Shown: one piece after another, positions 41,577 through 50,151 of the stretch
Position numbering within the stretch: the stretch's first letter is position 1
Layout: every line of letters starts with the position of its first letter
From: UBA7672 sp965279205
GTDB taxonomy: Bacteria; Pseudomonadota; Alphaproteobacteria; Caulobacterales; Hyphomonadaceae
DNA length: 64,000 bases
Assembly: GCA_965279205.1 (NCBI GenBank)
Contig: OZ257144.1
Span: 3,844,001-3,908,000 of the forward strand
Direction: 5' to 3'
Translations under genes and position numbers: made by a program
Notes under the pieces: generated by a model
The model's input: the letters and a program-made list of their open reading frames with translations, nothing else
The model's database searches: none
Told to the model about the DNA's origin: nothing

Positions 41577-42977
41577 ATGGCGTTCGACGATTTCAAGGTT
41601 GCGGACCTCTCGCTGGCTGACTGGGGCCGCAAGGAACTGACGATCGCGGAAACCGAGATGCCGGGCCTGATGGCCACGCGCGCGGAATACGCAAAGGCGC
41701 AGCCGCTGAAAGGTGCGCGCATCACTGGCTCGCTGCACATGACGATCCAGACCGGCGTGCTGATCGAGACGCTGACGTCGCTTGGCGCGCAGGTACGCTG
41801 GGCTTCGTGCAATATCTTCTCGACGCAGGATCATGCCGCCGCCGCTATCGCCAAGGCCGGCACGCCGGTGTTCGCCGTGAAGGGCGAGAGCCTGGAAGAG
41901 TACTGGGACTATACCGACCGCATCTTCCACTGGCCGGATGGCGGCTTCACCAACATGATCCTCGATGATGGCGGCGACGCCACCATGTACGTACTGATCG
42001 GCGCGCGCGTGGAAGCGGGCGAGACCAAGCTGATCGAGACGCCGGAATCGGAAGAAGAAATCTACTTCTACAAACAGATCAAGAAGCGTCTTGCCGCCTC
42101 GCCGGGCTGGTTCACCAGGCAGCGCGCCGCCATCAAGGGCGTGACCGAGGAAACCACGACGGGCGTCAACCGCCTCTATCGTCTCGTTGAAAAGGGTCTC
42201 TTGCCTTTCCCCGCGATCAACGTGAACGACAGCGTCACCAAGTCGAAGTTCGACAACAAGTATGGCTGCAAGGAATCGCTTGTCGACGGCATTCGCCGCG
42301 CCACCGACACCATGATGGCCGGCAAGGTCGCTGTCGTGTGCGGTTATGGCGACGTGGGCAAGGGCTCGGCAGCGTCGCTGCAGGGCGCGGGCGCACGCGT
42401 GAAGGTCACCGAGATCGATCCGATCTGCGCGCTGCAGGCCTGCATGGACGGCTTCGAAGTCGTGACGCTGGAAGACGTCGTGAAGACCGCCGACATCTTC
42501 ATCACCACGACCGGCAACAAGGACATCATCCGCCTCGAGCACATGCGCGAGATGAAGGACATGGCCATCGTCGGCAACATCGGCCACTTCGACAACGAGA
42601 TCCAGGTCGCCGCCCTCAAGAACTACAAGTGGGACAACATCAAGCCGCAAGTCGACATGATCGAATTCCCTGACGGCAAGCGCATGATCCTGCTCTCCGA
42701 AGGCCGCTTGCTGAATCTCGGTAACGCCACCGGCCACCCAAGCTTCGTGATGTCTGCGTCCTTCACCAACCAGACGCTGGCGCAGATCGAACTCTGGACC
42801 AACGGCAAGGCCTACGAGAACAAGGTCTACACCCTGCCCAAGAAGCTCGACGAGAAGGTCGCCCTGCTCCACCTCAACAAGCTCGGCGCGAACCTCACCA
42901 GGCTGTCGACCGAACAGGCCGCCTACATCGGCGTCGCGCCAGAAGGCCCGTACAAGCCTGAGCACTACCGCTACTGA
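41577..42977 (+). CDS. ahcY: Adenosylhomocysteinase
   Basis: A 466-residue enzyme that splits S-adenosylhomocysteine to adenosine and homocysteine, closing the methyl cycle. Seen: GSLHMTIQTGVLIETL, ASCNIFSTQDHAAAA, the NAD fold VAVVCGYGDVGKGSA, NIGHFDNEI and the C-terminal NAD-binding LNKLGANLTRLSTEQAAYIGV, PYKPEHYRY. The ATG at 41577 has AAGGAG seven bases upstream; a second ATG at 41544 is 11 codons earlier. The insertion in the 145-190 region is characteristic of proteobacterial forms. Together with metZ it belongs to methionine/SAM recycling. Confidence 0.95.
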   Translation: MAFDDFKVADLSLADWGRKELTIAETEMPGLMATRAEYAKAQPLKGARITGSLHMTIQTGVLIETLTSLGAQVRWASCNIFSTQDHAAAAIAKAGTPVFAVKGESLEEYWDYTDRIFHWPDGGFTNMILDDGGDATMYVLIGARVEAGETKLIETPESEEEIYFYKQIKKRLAASPGWFTRQRAAIKGVTEETTTGVNRLYRLVEKGLLPFPAINVNDSVTKSKFDNKYGCKESLVDGIRRATDTMMAGKVAVVCGYGDVGKGSAASLQGAGARVKVTEIDPICALQACMDGFEVVTLEDVVKTADIFITTTGNKDIIRLEHMREMKDMAIVGNIGHFDNEIQVAALKNYKWDNIKPQVDMIEFPDGKRMILLSEGRLLNLGNATGHPSFVMSASFTNQTLAQIELWTNGKAYENKVYTLPKKLDEKVALLHLNKLGANLTRLSTEQAAYIGVAPEGPYKPEHYRY

Positions 42978-43001
42978 CGCCTGCGAATCGGGCAGAAGAA
43001 C

Positions 43002-43029
43002 CCGGGAGTTTTCACAGAGAAACTCCCGG
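43002..43029 (+). terminator. Hairpin after ahcY
   Basis: CCGGGAGTTT (43002-43011) and AAACTCCCGG (43020-43029) form a perfect 10-bp stem with an eight-base loop 24 bases after the ahcY stop. No U-tract follows, so it may stop or protect the transcript. Confidence 0.7.
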
Positions 43030-43162
43030 CGCGCTGCCTCCGTCTCCGCGTCATGTAAATAGCGGCAGCTGAAAATATTCCGGCTTCCACTCACGCCCCG
43101 ACAGGCGTAGCAGCCCGGCCCGTTCGGGACCGCCATGCGGTTCGCGGCTGAAGGCAAACACG

Positions 43163-45088
43163 ATGAGCGATACTTCGTCTGCTGGCGGGGTCGCGCGATC
43201 GACAGGAGGCGAAGCAGGAACCAGAAGGTTCTGGGCGCTCGCTCTCGGATCCATCGGCGTGGTGTTCGGCGACATCGGGACAAGCCCGCTCTACGCCTTC
43301 AAGGAATCCATCCACCACATCAACGAAGCCCGCAATGGCGTGCTGCTGCGCGATGACGTGCTCGGCGTGATCTCACTGATGGTGTGGTCGCTGATCATCA
43401 TCGTCACGCTGAAATACGTGCTGATGCTGATGCGGCTCGACAACCGTGGCGAGGGCGGAACGCTTTCGCTGATGGCGCTGGTGCAGCGAACGATTGGGCG
43501 GCGCACACCCCTGCTGTTCATCGTCGCTGTGTGCAGCGCCGGCATGTTCTTCGGCGACGCCCTGCTGACGCCAGCCGTCTCGGTTCTTTCCGCCGTGGAA
43601 GGCCTCGGCGTGATCCCGCAACTCGAAGGCAAGATCGAGCCCTTCATCATTCCGATCGCGCTCGTATTGCTGGTGGGCCTGTTCCTGATCCAGAAGAAGG
43701 GGACGTCGATCGTCGGCGCACTGTTCGGGCCGGTCTGTCTTGTCTGGTTCCTGACGCTTGGCGCGCTGGGCGTCTATCACATCGCACTCGACGGCGCTCA
43801 GATCGTGGGCGCGCTGAGCCCGCACCACGGCGTGATGTTCCTGACGACGCACTCGGTGCTCGGCTTCGTCGTGCTCGGCTCGGTCTTTCTCACCGTCACT
43901 GGCGCCGAAGCGCTCTATGCCGACATGGGCCATTTCGGCCGCAAGCCGATCGTGGCGATGTGGACATGGCTGGTGTTGCCCTGTCTTGCGCTCAACTATC
44001 TTGGTCAGGGCGCGATGGTGCTGGCGCATCCCGACACGACGTCGAACCCGTTCTTCATGATGGCGCCGCAGATGCTGCAGGCGCCGCTTGTCATCCTCGC
44101 CACCATGGCGACCATCGTCGCCAGCCAGGCCGTCATCACCGGCGCCTACTCGCTCACGCAACAGGCCGTGCAGCTCGGCCTCTTGCCCCGTCTGCAGATC
44201 GTCAACACGTCGGCGAAGGAACACGGCCAGATCTACATGCCGCAGATCAACTACATGCTGCTCGCTGGTGTCGTGATCCTTGTCCTGCTGTTCAAGTCGT
44301 CGTCCGCCATGGCGAACGCCTATGGAGTCTCCGTCATCGGCGCGATGATAACGTCGACCGTCCTCGCCTTCATCGCGATCCGGCGGGTCTGGAAGAAGCC
44401 ACTCTGGCTCGCAGCGCTGATCGTCACGCCCTTCCTGGTTGTCGAAGGCGTCTTCCTGGCCTCCAACCTCATGAAGCTGCCGCAGGGCGGCTACGTCCCC
44501 CTGCTGATCGCCGCCACGCTGATGATCGTGATGTGGACGTGGGTGCGCGGCACCAAGATTCTCCTTGCGCGCACCCGAAAGGACATCACCACCCGCGACG
44601 TTTTCAAAGGTCTTGAGGTGAACCCGCCGCACACGGTCAAGGGAACCGCAGTCTTCCTCACCGCCGATCCGGACGCCGCGCCCACCGCCCTCCTTCACAA
44701 CCTCAAGCACAACAAGGTGCTCCACGAGCGCAATGTCATCCTCAACGTGCGCACCGCGCAGGAACCCTATGTCCTGACCGACCGGAAGGTGGAGATCGTG
44801 GAGATGGCGCCGGGCCTCTCGCGCCTGACGATGAGCTTCGGCTACATGGAGACGCCCAATGTCAGCTACGGCCTCACGCTGGCGAAGAAGCACGGCCTGA
44901 CGTTCGACATCATGCACACGTCTTTCTTCCTCAGCCGCCGCACGCTGCTGGCCGACGGCAAGTGGGGCATGCCGCTCTGGCAGGATCACCTGTTCATCTT
45001 CCTGAGCCGCAATGCGACCAATGCCACGGAGTTCTTCAGGATTCCCACGTCACGCGTGGTGGAACTTGGAAGCCAGATGACAATCTGA
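43163..45088 (+). CDS. kup: Potassium uptake protein Kup
   Basis: A 641-residue K+/H+ symporter of the Kup/HAK family. N-terminus LGSIGVVFGDIGTSPLYAFKES is the family signature; further GTLSLMALVQRTI, GMFFGDALLTPAVSVLSAVEG and GQGAMVLA helices, about 12 transmembrane segments, then a cytoplasmic C-terminus. The ATG at 43163 is the likely start. The stop lies inside a 17-bp tandem duplication. Confidence 0.93.
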   Translation: MSDTSSAGGVARSTGGEAGTRRFWALALGSIGVVFGDIGTSPLYAFKESIHHINEARNGVLLRDDVLGVISLMVWSLIIIVTLKYVLMLMRLDNRGEGGTLSLMALVQRTIGRRTPLLFIVAVCSAGMFFGDALLTPAVSVLSAVEGLGVIPQLEGKIEPFIIPIALVLLVGLFLIQKKGTSIVGALFGPVCLVWFLTLGALGVYHIALDGAQIVGALSPHHGVMFLTTHSVLGFVVLGSVFLTVTGAEALYADMGHFGRKPIVAMWTWLVLPCLALNYLGQGAMVLAHPDTTSNPFFMMAPQMLQAPLVILATMATIVASQAVITGAYSLTQQAVQLGLLPRLQIVNTSAKEHGQIYMPQINYMLLAGVVILVLLFKSSSAMANAYGVSVIGAMITSTVLAFIAIRRVWKKPLWLAALIVTPFLVVEGVFLASNLMKLPQGGYVPLLIAATLMIVMWTWVRGTKILLARTRKDITTRDVFKGLEVNPPHTVKGTAVFLTADPDAAPTALLHNLKHNKVLHERNVILNVRTAQEPYVLTDRKVEIVEMAPGLSRLTMSFGYMETPNVSYGLTLAKKHGLTFDIMHTSFFLSRRTLLADGKWGMPLWQDHLFIFLSRNATNATEFFRIPTSRVVELGSQMTI

Positions 45089-45118
45089 GGGCTCCGCCGG
45101 GCTGAGGGCTCCGCCGGG
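45085..45118. repeat. 17-bp tandem duplication over the kup stop codon
   Basis: Bases 45085-45101 and 45102-45118 are identical; the first copy contains the kup TGA (45086-45088). Confidence 0.85.
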
Positions 45119-45273
45119 CCGATACTGAAGCGTACCGGTGCGAGAAGCACAGAAGTGCACGCTCGCCTTGCATGCGATTCTGCATAGATTGGCTTTTGCC
45201 TTGTCACGCCTGATGACAAAAGGCTGCGCCGGGTCCATTCCGGCGCCATCCTGGCACCTGTCTGGAATACAAG

Positions 45274-46794
45274 ATGAAAACGCCACGCGCCGATATTGCC
45301 GCTAACACCTATGAGTTCGAGGTGACGCCTCTTGTGAAGCCGACCGGGTTTCGCGAGTACGATGCACGCTGGTGGTTTGGCGGGCCGCAATATCCCAAGG
45401 CGCCGGAGCTAAACTTCCTCGGTGTACAGGCCCTGGGCCTCGGGCTTGGCACGTTGATCCGGCAGATGGGCGTCGCCCCGCAGATCGTGACGGGCCACGA
45501 CTACCGGTCGTATTCGCTGTCGATCAAGCAGGCGCTGACGCTGGGCCTGCTCGAAGCTGGCTTTGAAGTCCACGACATCGGGCTGGCGCTGTCGCCGGTG
45601 GCGTACTTTGCGCAATTCGATCTCGACATTCCGTGCGTCGCCATGGTGACCGCCAGCCACAACGAGAATGGCTGGACTGGAGTGAAGATGGGCGCGAACA
45701 AGCCGCTCACCTTCGGCCCCGAGGAGATGGGCAAGCTCAAGGACATCGTGCTTGGCGGCAAGTTCAACCCGCAGCCGGGCGGCAGGCTGATCCGCGTCGA
45801 CGGCATGCGCGAACGCTATATCGCCGACGTCGCCAAGAACGCGAAGATCAGTCGCAAGCTGAAAGTGATCGCCGCATGCGGCAATGGCGCGGCGGGTGCG
45901 TTTGCACCGGATGCGCTGCGCGCCATGGGCGTCGAGGTGATCGAGATGGACTGCAATCTCGACTACACCTTCCCGAAATACAATCCGAACCCCGAAGACG
46001 CCGAGATGCTGCACTCGATGTCGGCGGCGGTGCGTGAATTCGGCGCGGACCTCTGCGTCGGCTTTGATGGCGACGGCGACCGCTGCGGCGTGGTCGACAA
46101 CAAGGGTGAGGAAATCTTCGCCGACAAGATCGGTCTGTTGCTCGCGCGCGACCTGTCCAAGCTGCACAAGAACGCGACCTTCGTGGTCGATGTGAAATCA
46201 ACCGGCCTCTACAAGACCGATCCGGTGCTGAAGGAGAACGGCGCCAAGGTCGACTACTTCAAGACCGGCCACTCTTACATCAAGCGCCGCACGACGGAGC
46301 TGAATGCTCTCGCGGGTTTTGAGAAGTCGGGCCACCTCTTCTTCCGCAAGCCCTATGGCTATGGCTATGACGACGGACTCGTCGCCGCTGCGGCCGTGCT
46401 GCAGATGCTCGACCGCAACCCCGGCCGCACGCTCTCTGACTTGAAGTCGGAATTAGGCGATGCCTGGACGTCGCTGACGATGAGCCCGCACTGCGACGAC
46501 GAGAAGAAGTACGGCATCGTCGATCAGGTCGTTGCCGACTATCAGGCTCTCGGCAAGGCAGGCGGGGAAATCCTCGGCCGCAAGATCGTCGACGTGAACA
46601 CGGTCAACGGCGCGCGCGTCACGCTGGACGACGGATCGTGGGTTCTGGTCCGCGCCTCGTCGAACAAGCCGGAACTGGTGGTGGTGGTTGAGTCGATGCA
46701 GGGCGAGGACGACATGCGCGCCCTGTTCCGCAGCGAGGTGAAGCCCCGCCTCGCGAAATTTGCCGAGGTCGGACACTACAACCAGGAAATCTAG
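45274..46794 (+). CDS. Phosphomannomutase/phosphoglucomutase
   Basis: A 506-residue alpha-D-phosphohexomutase. The phosphoserine loop is TASHNENGWTGVKMG, the metal loop FDGDGDRCGVVD, and the sugar-binding FEKSGHLFFRKPYG loop and phosphate-binding RASSNKPELVVVVES close the protein. It interconverts hexose 1- and 6-phosphates to feed polysaccharide and LPS synthesis. It is longer than typical PMM/PGM (about 460). The following 45 bases lead straight into a CtrA-type palindrome. Confidence 0.92.
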   Translation: MKTPRADIAANTYEFEVTPLVKPTGFREYDARWWFGGPQYPKAPELNFLGVQALGLGLGTLIRQMGVAPQIVTGHDYRSYSLSIKQALTLGLLEAGFEVHDIGLALSPVAYFAQFDLDIPCVAMVTASHNENGWTGVKMGANKPLTFGPEEMGKLKDIVLGGKFNPQPGGRLIRVDGMRERYIADVAKNAKISRKLKVIAACGNGAAGAFAPDALRAMGVEVIEMDCNLDYTFPKYNPNPEDAEMLHSMSAAVREFGADLCVGFDGDGDRCGVVDNKGEEIFADKIGLLLARDLSKLHKNATFVVDVKSTGLYKTDPVLKENGAKVDYFKTGHSYIKRRTTELNALAGFEKSGHLFFRKPYGYGYDDGLVAAAAVLQMLDRNPGRTLSDLKSELGDAWTSLTMSPHCDDEKKYGIVDQVVADYQALGKAGGEILGRKIVDVNTVNGARVTLDDGSWVLVRASSNKPELVVVVESMQGEDDMRALFRSEVKPRLAKFAEVGHYNQEI

Positions 46795-46814
46795 CCGCGC
46801 CGGACACCCGCCCT

Positions 46815-46849
46815 TTCCAAATGGTTAATGCGCTGTTAACCATTTGGAA
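46815..46849 (+). promoter_or_regulatory. Perfect palindrome containing a CtrA box, upstream of the TIR-like gene
   Basis: TTCCAAATGGTTAA (46815-46828), seven bases (TGCGCTG), then its exact reverse complement TTAACCATTTGGAA (46836-46849). The core is TTAA-N7-TTAACC, the CtrA consensus, and each arm contains TTAACCAT, the CtrA half-site, facing outward. It lies 16 bases before the ATG of the TIR-like gene and 20 bases after the mutase stop. A terminator role for the mutase is possible as well. Confidence 0.75.
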
Positions 46850-46865
46850 GCTTGGGGGCACTCGC

Positions 46866-47393
46866 ATGTGGCCATTCTCAAGACCTGATCGCAAGCCAGC
46901 GCCGGGGACGATTCCGATTGATCCCACCCGACCGATCAACACGGATCTTTGGTCGATTCGGGTGTTCATCAGTCACCGCTGGGACCGAGACGAGCAAATG
47001 CACCGAATTGTGCTTGGATCGCTACGAGCGGGTCGATTCAAAGTACGCGATCTCTCGGTCACGGAGGACGCTAGGATTGCCGGCCCGCGAGGCGGGCGCG
47101 TTGATGATGTGCAAATCAAGAGCGTGATCTCGGAGCGGATTCAACAAAGCGAGATTGTGGTAGCCCCCGCTGAGCCTTTGTCAGCCGATGCCCGATGGAT
47201 TGAGTGGGAGTTGGATTTTGCCGCGACGTTCAGGAAACCTGTTCTGTTTCTGACGGATAACAGCAACCAGCATCGCACGAACCGTAAGTTCGGCGAGTTT
47301 CAGCGATTTGGCCTGCCTGTACGAAAGTCCTGCACGGACCCGATGGAAATTCTCAGCAATGTCAAAGCAATGCTGGCCGATCGAGCCCACTGA
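46866..47393 (+). CDS. Lone TIR-like domain protein (DUF1863/ThsB type)
   Basis: A 175-residue protein almost entirely one domain. The first strand is VFISHRWD (33-40), followed by RDLSVTED (61-68), the ERIQQSEIVVA strand and RWIEWELDFAATFRKPVLFLT (110-130), with E115 in the WIxWE position of the TIR NADase catalytic glutamate. This matches the TIR-like DUF1863 fold used by ThsB of the Thoeris defence system. No second defence gene adjoins it. Codons such as AGA, CTA, GTA and CGA are common here and rare in neighbours, suggesting acquisition. Role is inferred from the fold only. Confidence 0.78.
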   Translation: MWPFSRPDRKPAPGTIPIDPTRPINTDLWSIRVFISHRWDRDEQMHRIVLGSLRAGRFKVRDLSVTEDARIAGPRGGRVDDVQIKSVISERIQQSEIVVAPAEPLSADARWIEWELDFAATFRKPVLFLTDNSNQHRTNRKFGEFQRFGLPVRKSCTDPMEILSNVKAMLADRAH

Positions 47394-47454
47394 AGTCCTG
47401 CGCTGATAGCTCGCACCTTCCGCTCGGCAAGATTTGCCTAGCGAAAGCAGCTGT

Positions 47455-47471
47455 TTAACCGCCCGTTAACC
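47455..47471 (+). promoter_or_regulatory. CtrA box upstream of divL
   Basis: TTAACC-GCCCG-TTAACC, that is TTAA (47455-47458), N7 (CCGCCCG) and TTAACC (47466-47471): two CtrA half-sites in the same orientation at consensus spacing. Another TTAAC lies at 47490-47494 and a GATTC (CcrM site) at 47531-47535. The divL start is about 85 bases downstream. Confidence 0.75.
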
Positions 47472-47556
47472 CGAACCCCTTCCAGTTGGTTAACTGAGGG
47501 CCTCCGCCTAGAAGGTGGCCACCGCGTAGTGATTCGACCGGCGGGACGTGACGATC

Positions 47557-50040
47557 ATGGACATGAACATGACTCAGCCGCTTGTCCTGCTGGTGGCAGG
47601 CGCCGCGGCTTTCGGACTCGCAGCCCTTCTGTGGGCGCTTCGGATTTCCGATGGCGCGCGCGGCGCTGCCCAGCGCTATCGCGAGGAAGAACAGAAGGCG
47701 CGCGAGCGTCTGGCCCGCGCCGAGAGCGTGTTCGGCGCTCACCCTGGCGTCATCATGGTCTGGGAAGACGAAGAGCCAGTCGAAGGCGAAAAGCCGAAGC
47801 TTCCGACCGAATGGGGTCTGCCCAATCTCTACGGGTCGCCGGTCGCGCTGATGGGCATCCTGCGCTTTGCCGACGACGGCACATCGGAAGATCCTGGCGT
47901 GCGGATACTCGAAGGTCTCGCCGACCTTGAAGCGCGTGACGGCAATGGCCAGGACGCGACCTTGCGCGAGCGCCTGAAACAGCTTCGCCAGGACGGCGCG
48001 CCGTTCTCGCTGACCATAATCGGGCCCTCAGGCCGCTTCCTTGAAGCCGATGGCCGCACCGCCGGCGCGCGGGCGGTTCTCTGGATCACTGACACGACCA
48101 TCAAGGGCCTTGAGGAATCCGGCGCTCGCGCGCGCTTCGAAGAGGCGCGGGCAGCTGTTGCGCGCGATCCGATGGCCTTCCTCGAAATGCTGGGCAAGGC
48201 GCCTTTCCCGGCCTGGCGCATGTCTGGCGCCGGCAAGCTGCAATGGGTGAACCGCGCCTATTTGAAAGCCGTGGGCGCCCCGAACGTCGACCATGTGCTC
48301 GACCGCCAGATCATGCTCGACCAGCATGTGACCACGCAGGCGCAAAAGACTATCGGGACGAATGCGGAGACGGATGACACGCGCCACATCGTTGTCAGCG
48401 GCGAACGCCGAGCGATGCGCGTGAAGATGTTCCCTCTCTCAGGCGGCCTCGGCGGCATGGCGTTCGACATCACCGAACTCGAGAATGCACGCGAGACGCT
48501 CGAGAAGAACGCCAAGGCGCATGACGATACGCTGAACCACGTCGCTGACGGCGTTGCGATCTTCGGCGCCGACCGCAAGCTGATCTTCAACAACCGGGCG
48601 TTTGAACAGATGTGGGGCCTCGACCCCGCCTACCTGCTCGACAAGCCCGACCATGGCTCGATGCTTGATCGCCTGCGCGAGCGCCGCAAGCTGCCGGCGC
48701 GGCCCGATTTCGCGAAATGGCGTCAGGGCGAGCTGGCCTACTATCAGGGCGAGAAGGTCGACATTGTCGAGGATCTCTGGAACCTGCCCGACGGTCGTAT
48801 CCTGCGCGTGACACGCCAGCGTCATCCGCTCGGCGGCGCGCTGCTGCTGTTCAAGGACATCACCGACGAACTGTCGCTGAAGGCCGAGTTCAACCGGCTG
48901 ATCAACGTGCAGAAGGCGACGCTCGACAACCTGCGCGAGGCCATCGTGGTGTTCAGCGCCGACGGACGCCTGCGCCTGCACAACGACGCCTTCTCGGAAC
49001 TGTGGGAGCTGAAGAACGACCGGCTCGCCGACAGCCCGGACTTCGACGATGTGGTCGCGCAATGCTCGCGCCTCTATCACGACCGCAATGTGTGGGCGAC
49101 GATCAAGAGCCGCGTCACCAATCCCTCGCCGGAGTCCCGCCAGCAGGATCAGGGCGTGATGCGCACGTCCAACGACCTCACCATCACCTGGATCACCCAG
49201 CCGTTGCCAAACGGCGCGACGCTGATCGCGTTCATGGATGTGACCGCCGCCCGCAAGGTCGAGCTGGCGCTCAAGGACAAGAACGAAGCCCTGCAGGCCG
49301 CCGACAAGCTGAAGAACGAGTTCGTGCAGAACGTCAGCTACCAGCTGCGCTCGCCGCTCACGACCATCCTTGGCTATGCCGAACTGCTGGAAAGCGAACG
49401 CCCCGGCGCACTGACCGACAAGCAGCGCGAGCAAGTCGTGTCGATCCTGTCGGCCGCCGATCATCTCTCCAAGGTCATCTCCAACATTCTCGACCTCGCC
49501 ATGATCGAGGCGGGCAAGATGGAGCTGGAGCTGTCGGAATTCTCGCTCAAGGGCGCGATCGAGGATGCGGTCGACCTCGTCGTCTCGACGGCGGAGAATA
49601 CCAAGGTGCGCGTCGAGATCCTGTGCGACGACCGCATCGGCAACATCCACGCCGACGAGCGCCGCATCAAGCAGGTGATGTTCAACCTGCTGACTAACGC
49701 GTTGCGCTTCACGGGCGCCGGCGGGCACATCAAGATCGAGGCTTCCAAGCCTGTGCCGAGCGAGAACATCATCCGCCTCGCCGTGTCGGACAATGGCAAG
49801 GGCATAGCGCCGGAGCGGCAGTCGAGCGTGTTCGACTCCTTCACATCTGGCGATACGCGCGGCGCTGGCCTCGGCCTCGCTCTCGTGCGGTCCTTTGTCG
49901 AACTGCATGGCGGCGATGTGAAGATGAAATCCTCGCCGGGCTCGGGCACGTCAGTGATCTGCCACCTGCCGGAAACCGCTTCGCCCAAGGCGAGCCGGAC
50001 CGAGCTGGAGCTGGGACCGGAAGCCGTCGCGGCGCGATAG
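47557..50040 (+). CDS. divL: DivL, tyrosine-type pseudo-histidine kinase
   Basis: An 827-residue membrane-bound sensor: TM about 7-28, three PAS-like regions (about 200-330, 335-440, 455-580), then the kinase region. The phospho-acceptor segment is EFVQNVSYQLRSPLTTILGY with Y595 instead of His, the DivL hallmark; N box NLLTNALRFTGAG, DNGKGIAPE and GAGLGLALVRSF follow. In Caulobacter, DivL binds DivK and sets CckA activity, hence CtrA phosphorylation. A CtrA box upstream implies feedback. The start is uncertain among GTG 47548 and ATGs at 47557, 47563, 47569; length is somewhat greater than the 769 of C. crescentus. Confidence 0.92.
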   Translation: MDMNMTQPLVLLVAGAAAFGLAALLWALRISDGARGAAQRYREEEQKARERLARAESVFGAHPGVIMVWEDEEPVEGEKPKLPTEWGLPNLYGSPVALMGILRFADDGTSEDPGVRILEGLADLEARDGNGQDATLRERLKQLRQDGAPFSLTIIGPSGRFLEADGRTAGARAVLWITDTTIKGLEESGARARFEEARAAVARDPMAFLEMLGKAPFPAWRMSGAGKLQWVNRAYLKAVGAPNVDHVLDRQIMLDQHVTTQAQKTIGTNAETDDTRHIVVSGERRAMRVKMFPLSGGLGGMAFDITELENARETLEKNAKAHDDTLNHVADGVAIFGADRKLIFNNRAFEQMWGLDPAYLLDKPDHGSMLDRLRERRKLPARPDFAKWRQGELAYYQGEKVDIVEDLWNLPDGRILRVTRQRHPLGGALLLFKDITDELSLKAEFNRLINVQKATLDNLREAIVVFSADGRLRLHNDAFSELWELKNDRLADSPDFDDVVAQCSRLYHDRNVWATIKSRVTNPSPESRQQDQGVMRTSNDLTITWITQPLPNGATLIAFMDVTAARKVELALKDKNEALQAADKLKNEFVQNVSYQLRSPLTTILGYAELLESERPGALTDKQREQVVSILSAADHLSKVISNILDLAMIEAGKMELELSEFSLKGAIEDAVDLVVSTAENTKVRVEILCDDRIGNIHADERRIKQVMFNLLTNALRFTGAGGHIKIEASKPVPSENIIRLAVSDNGKGIAPERQSSVFDSFTSGDTRGAGLGLALVRSFVELHGGDVKMKSSPGSGTSVICHLPETASPKASRTELELGPEAVAAR

Positions 50041-50151
50041 GCTCACGCGCCTTCACAGCACTGTTGCAGACATCAGGGGCGTCCCGCGCTTGACGTGGCT
50101 TCGCGCCGGTCCTTTCCTCCCGGCATCTTGGGGTATTGAGGGAGGACCTGG

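Noticed and set aside
41451..43283. Long frame antisense to ahcY
   Set aside because: Fully antisense to ahcY with no domain and no start-site support.
43373..44989. Long frame antisense to kup
   Set aside because: Shadow of the kup gene; composition is the mirror of the coding strand.
48439..49908. Long frame antisense to divL
   Set aside because: Shadow frame of divL.
46866..50040. Complete Thoeris system
   Set aside because: Only a ThsB-like TIR gene is present; no ThsA (SIR2/SLOG) gene in the window, so no system can be called.
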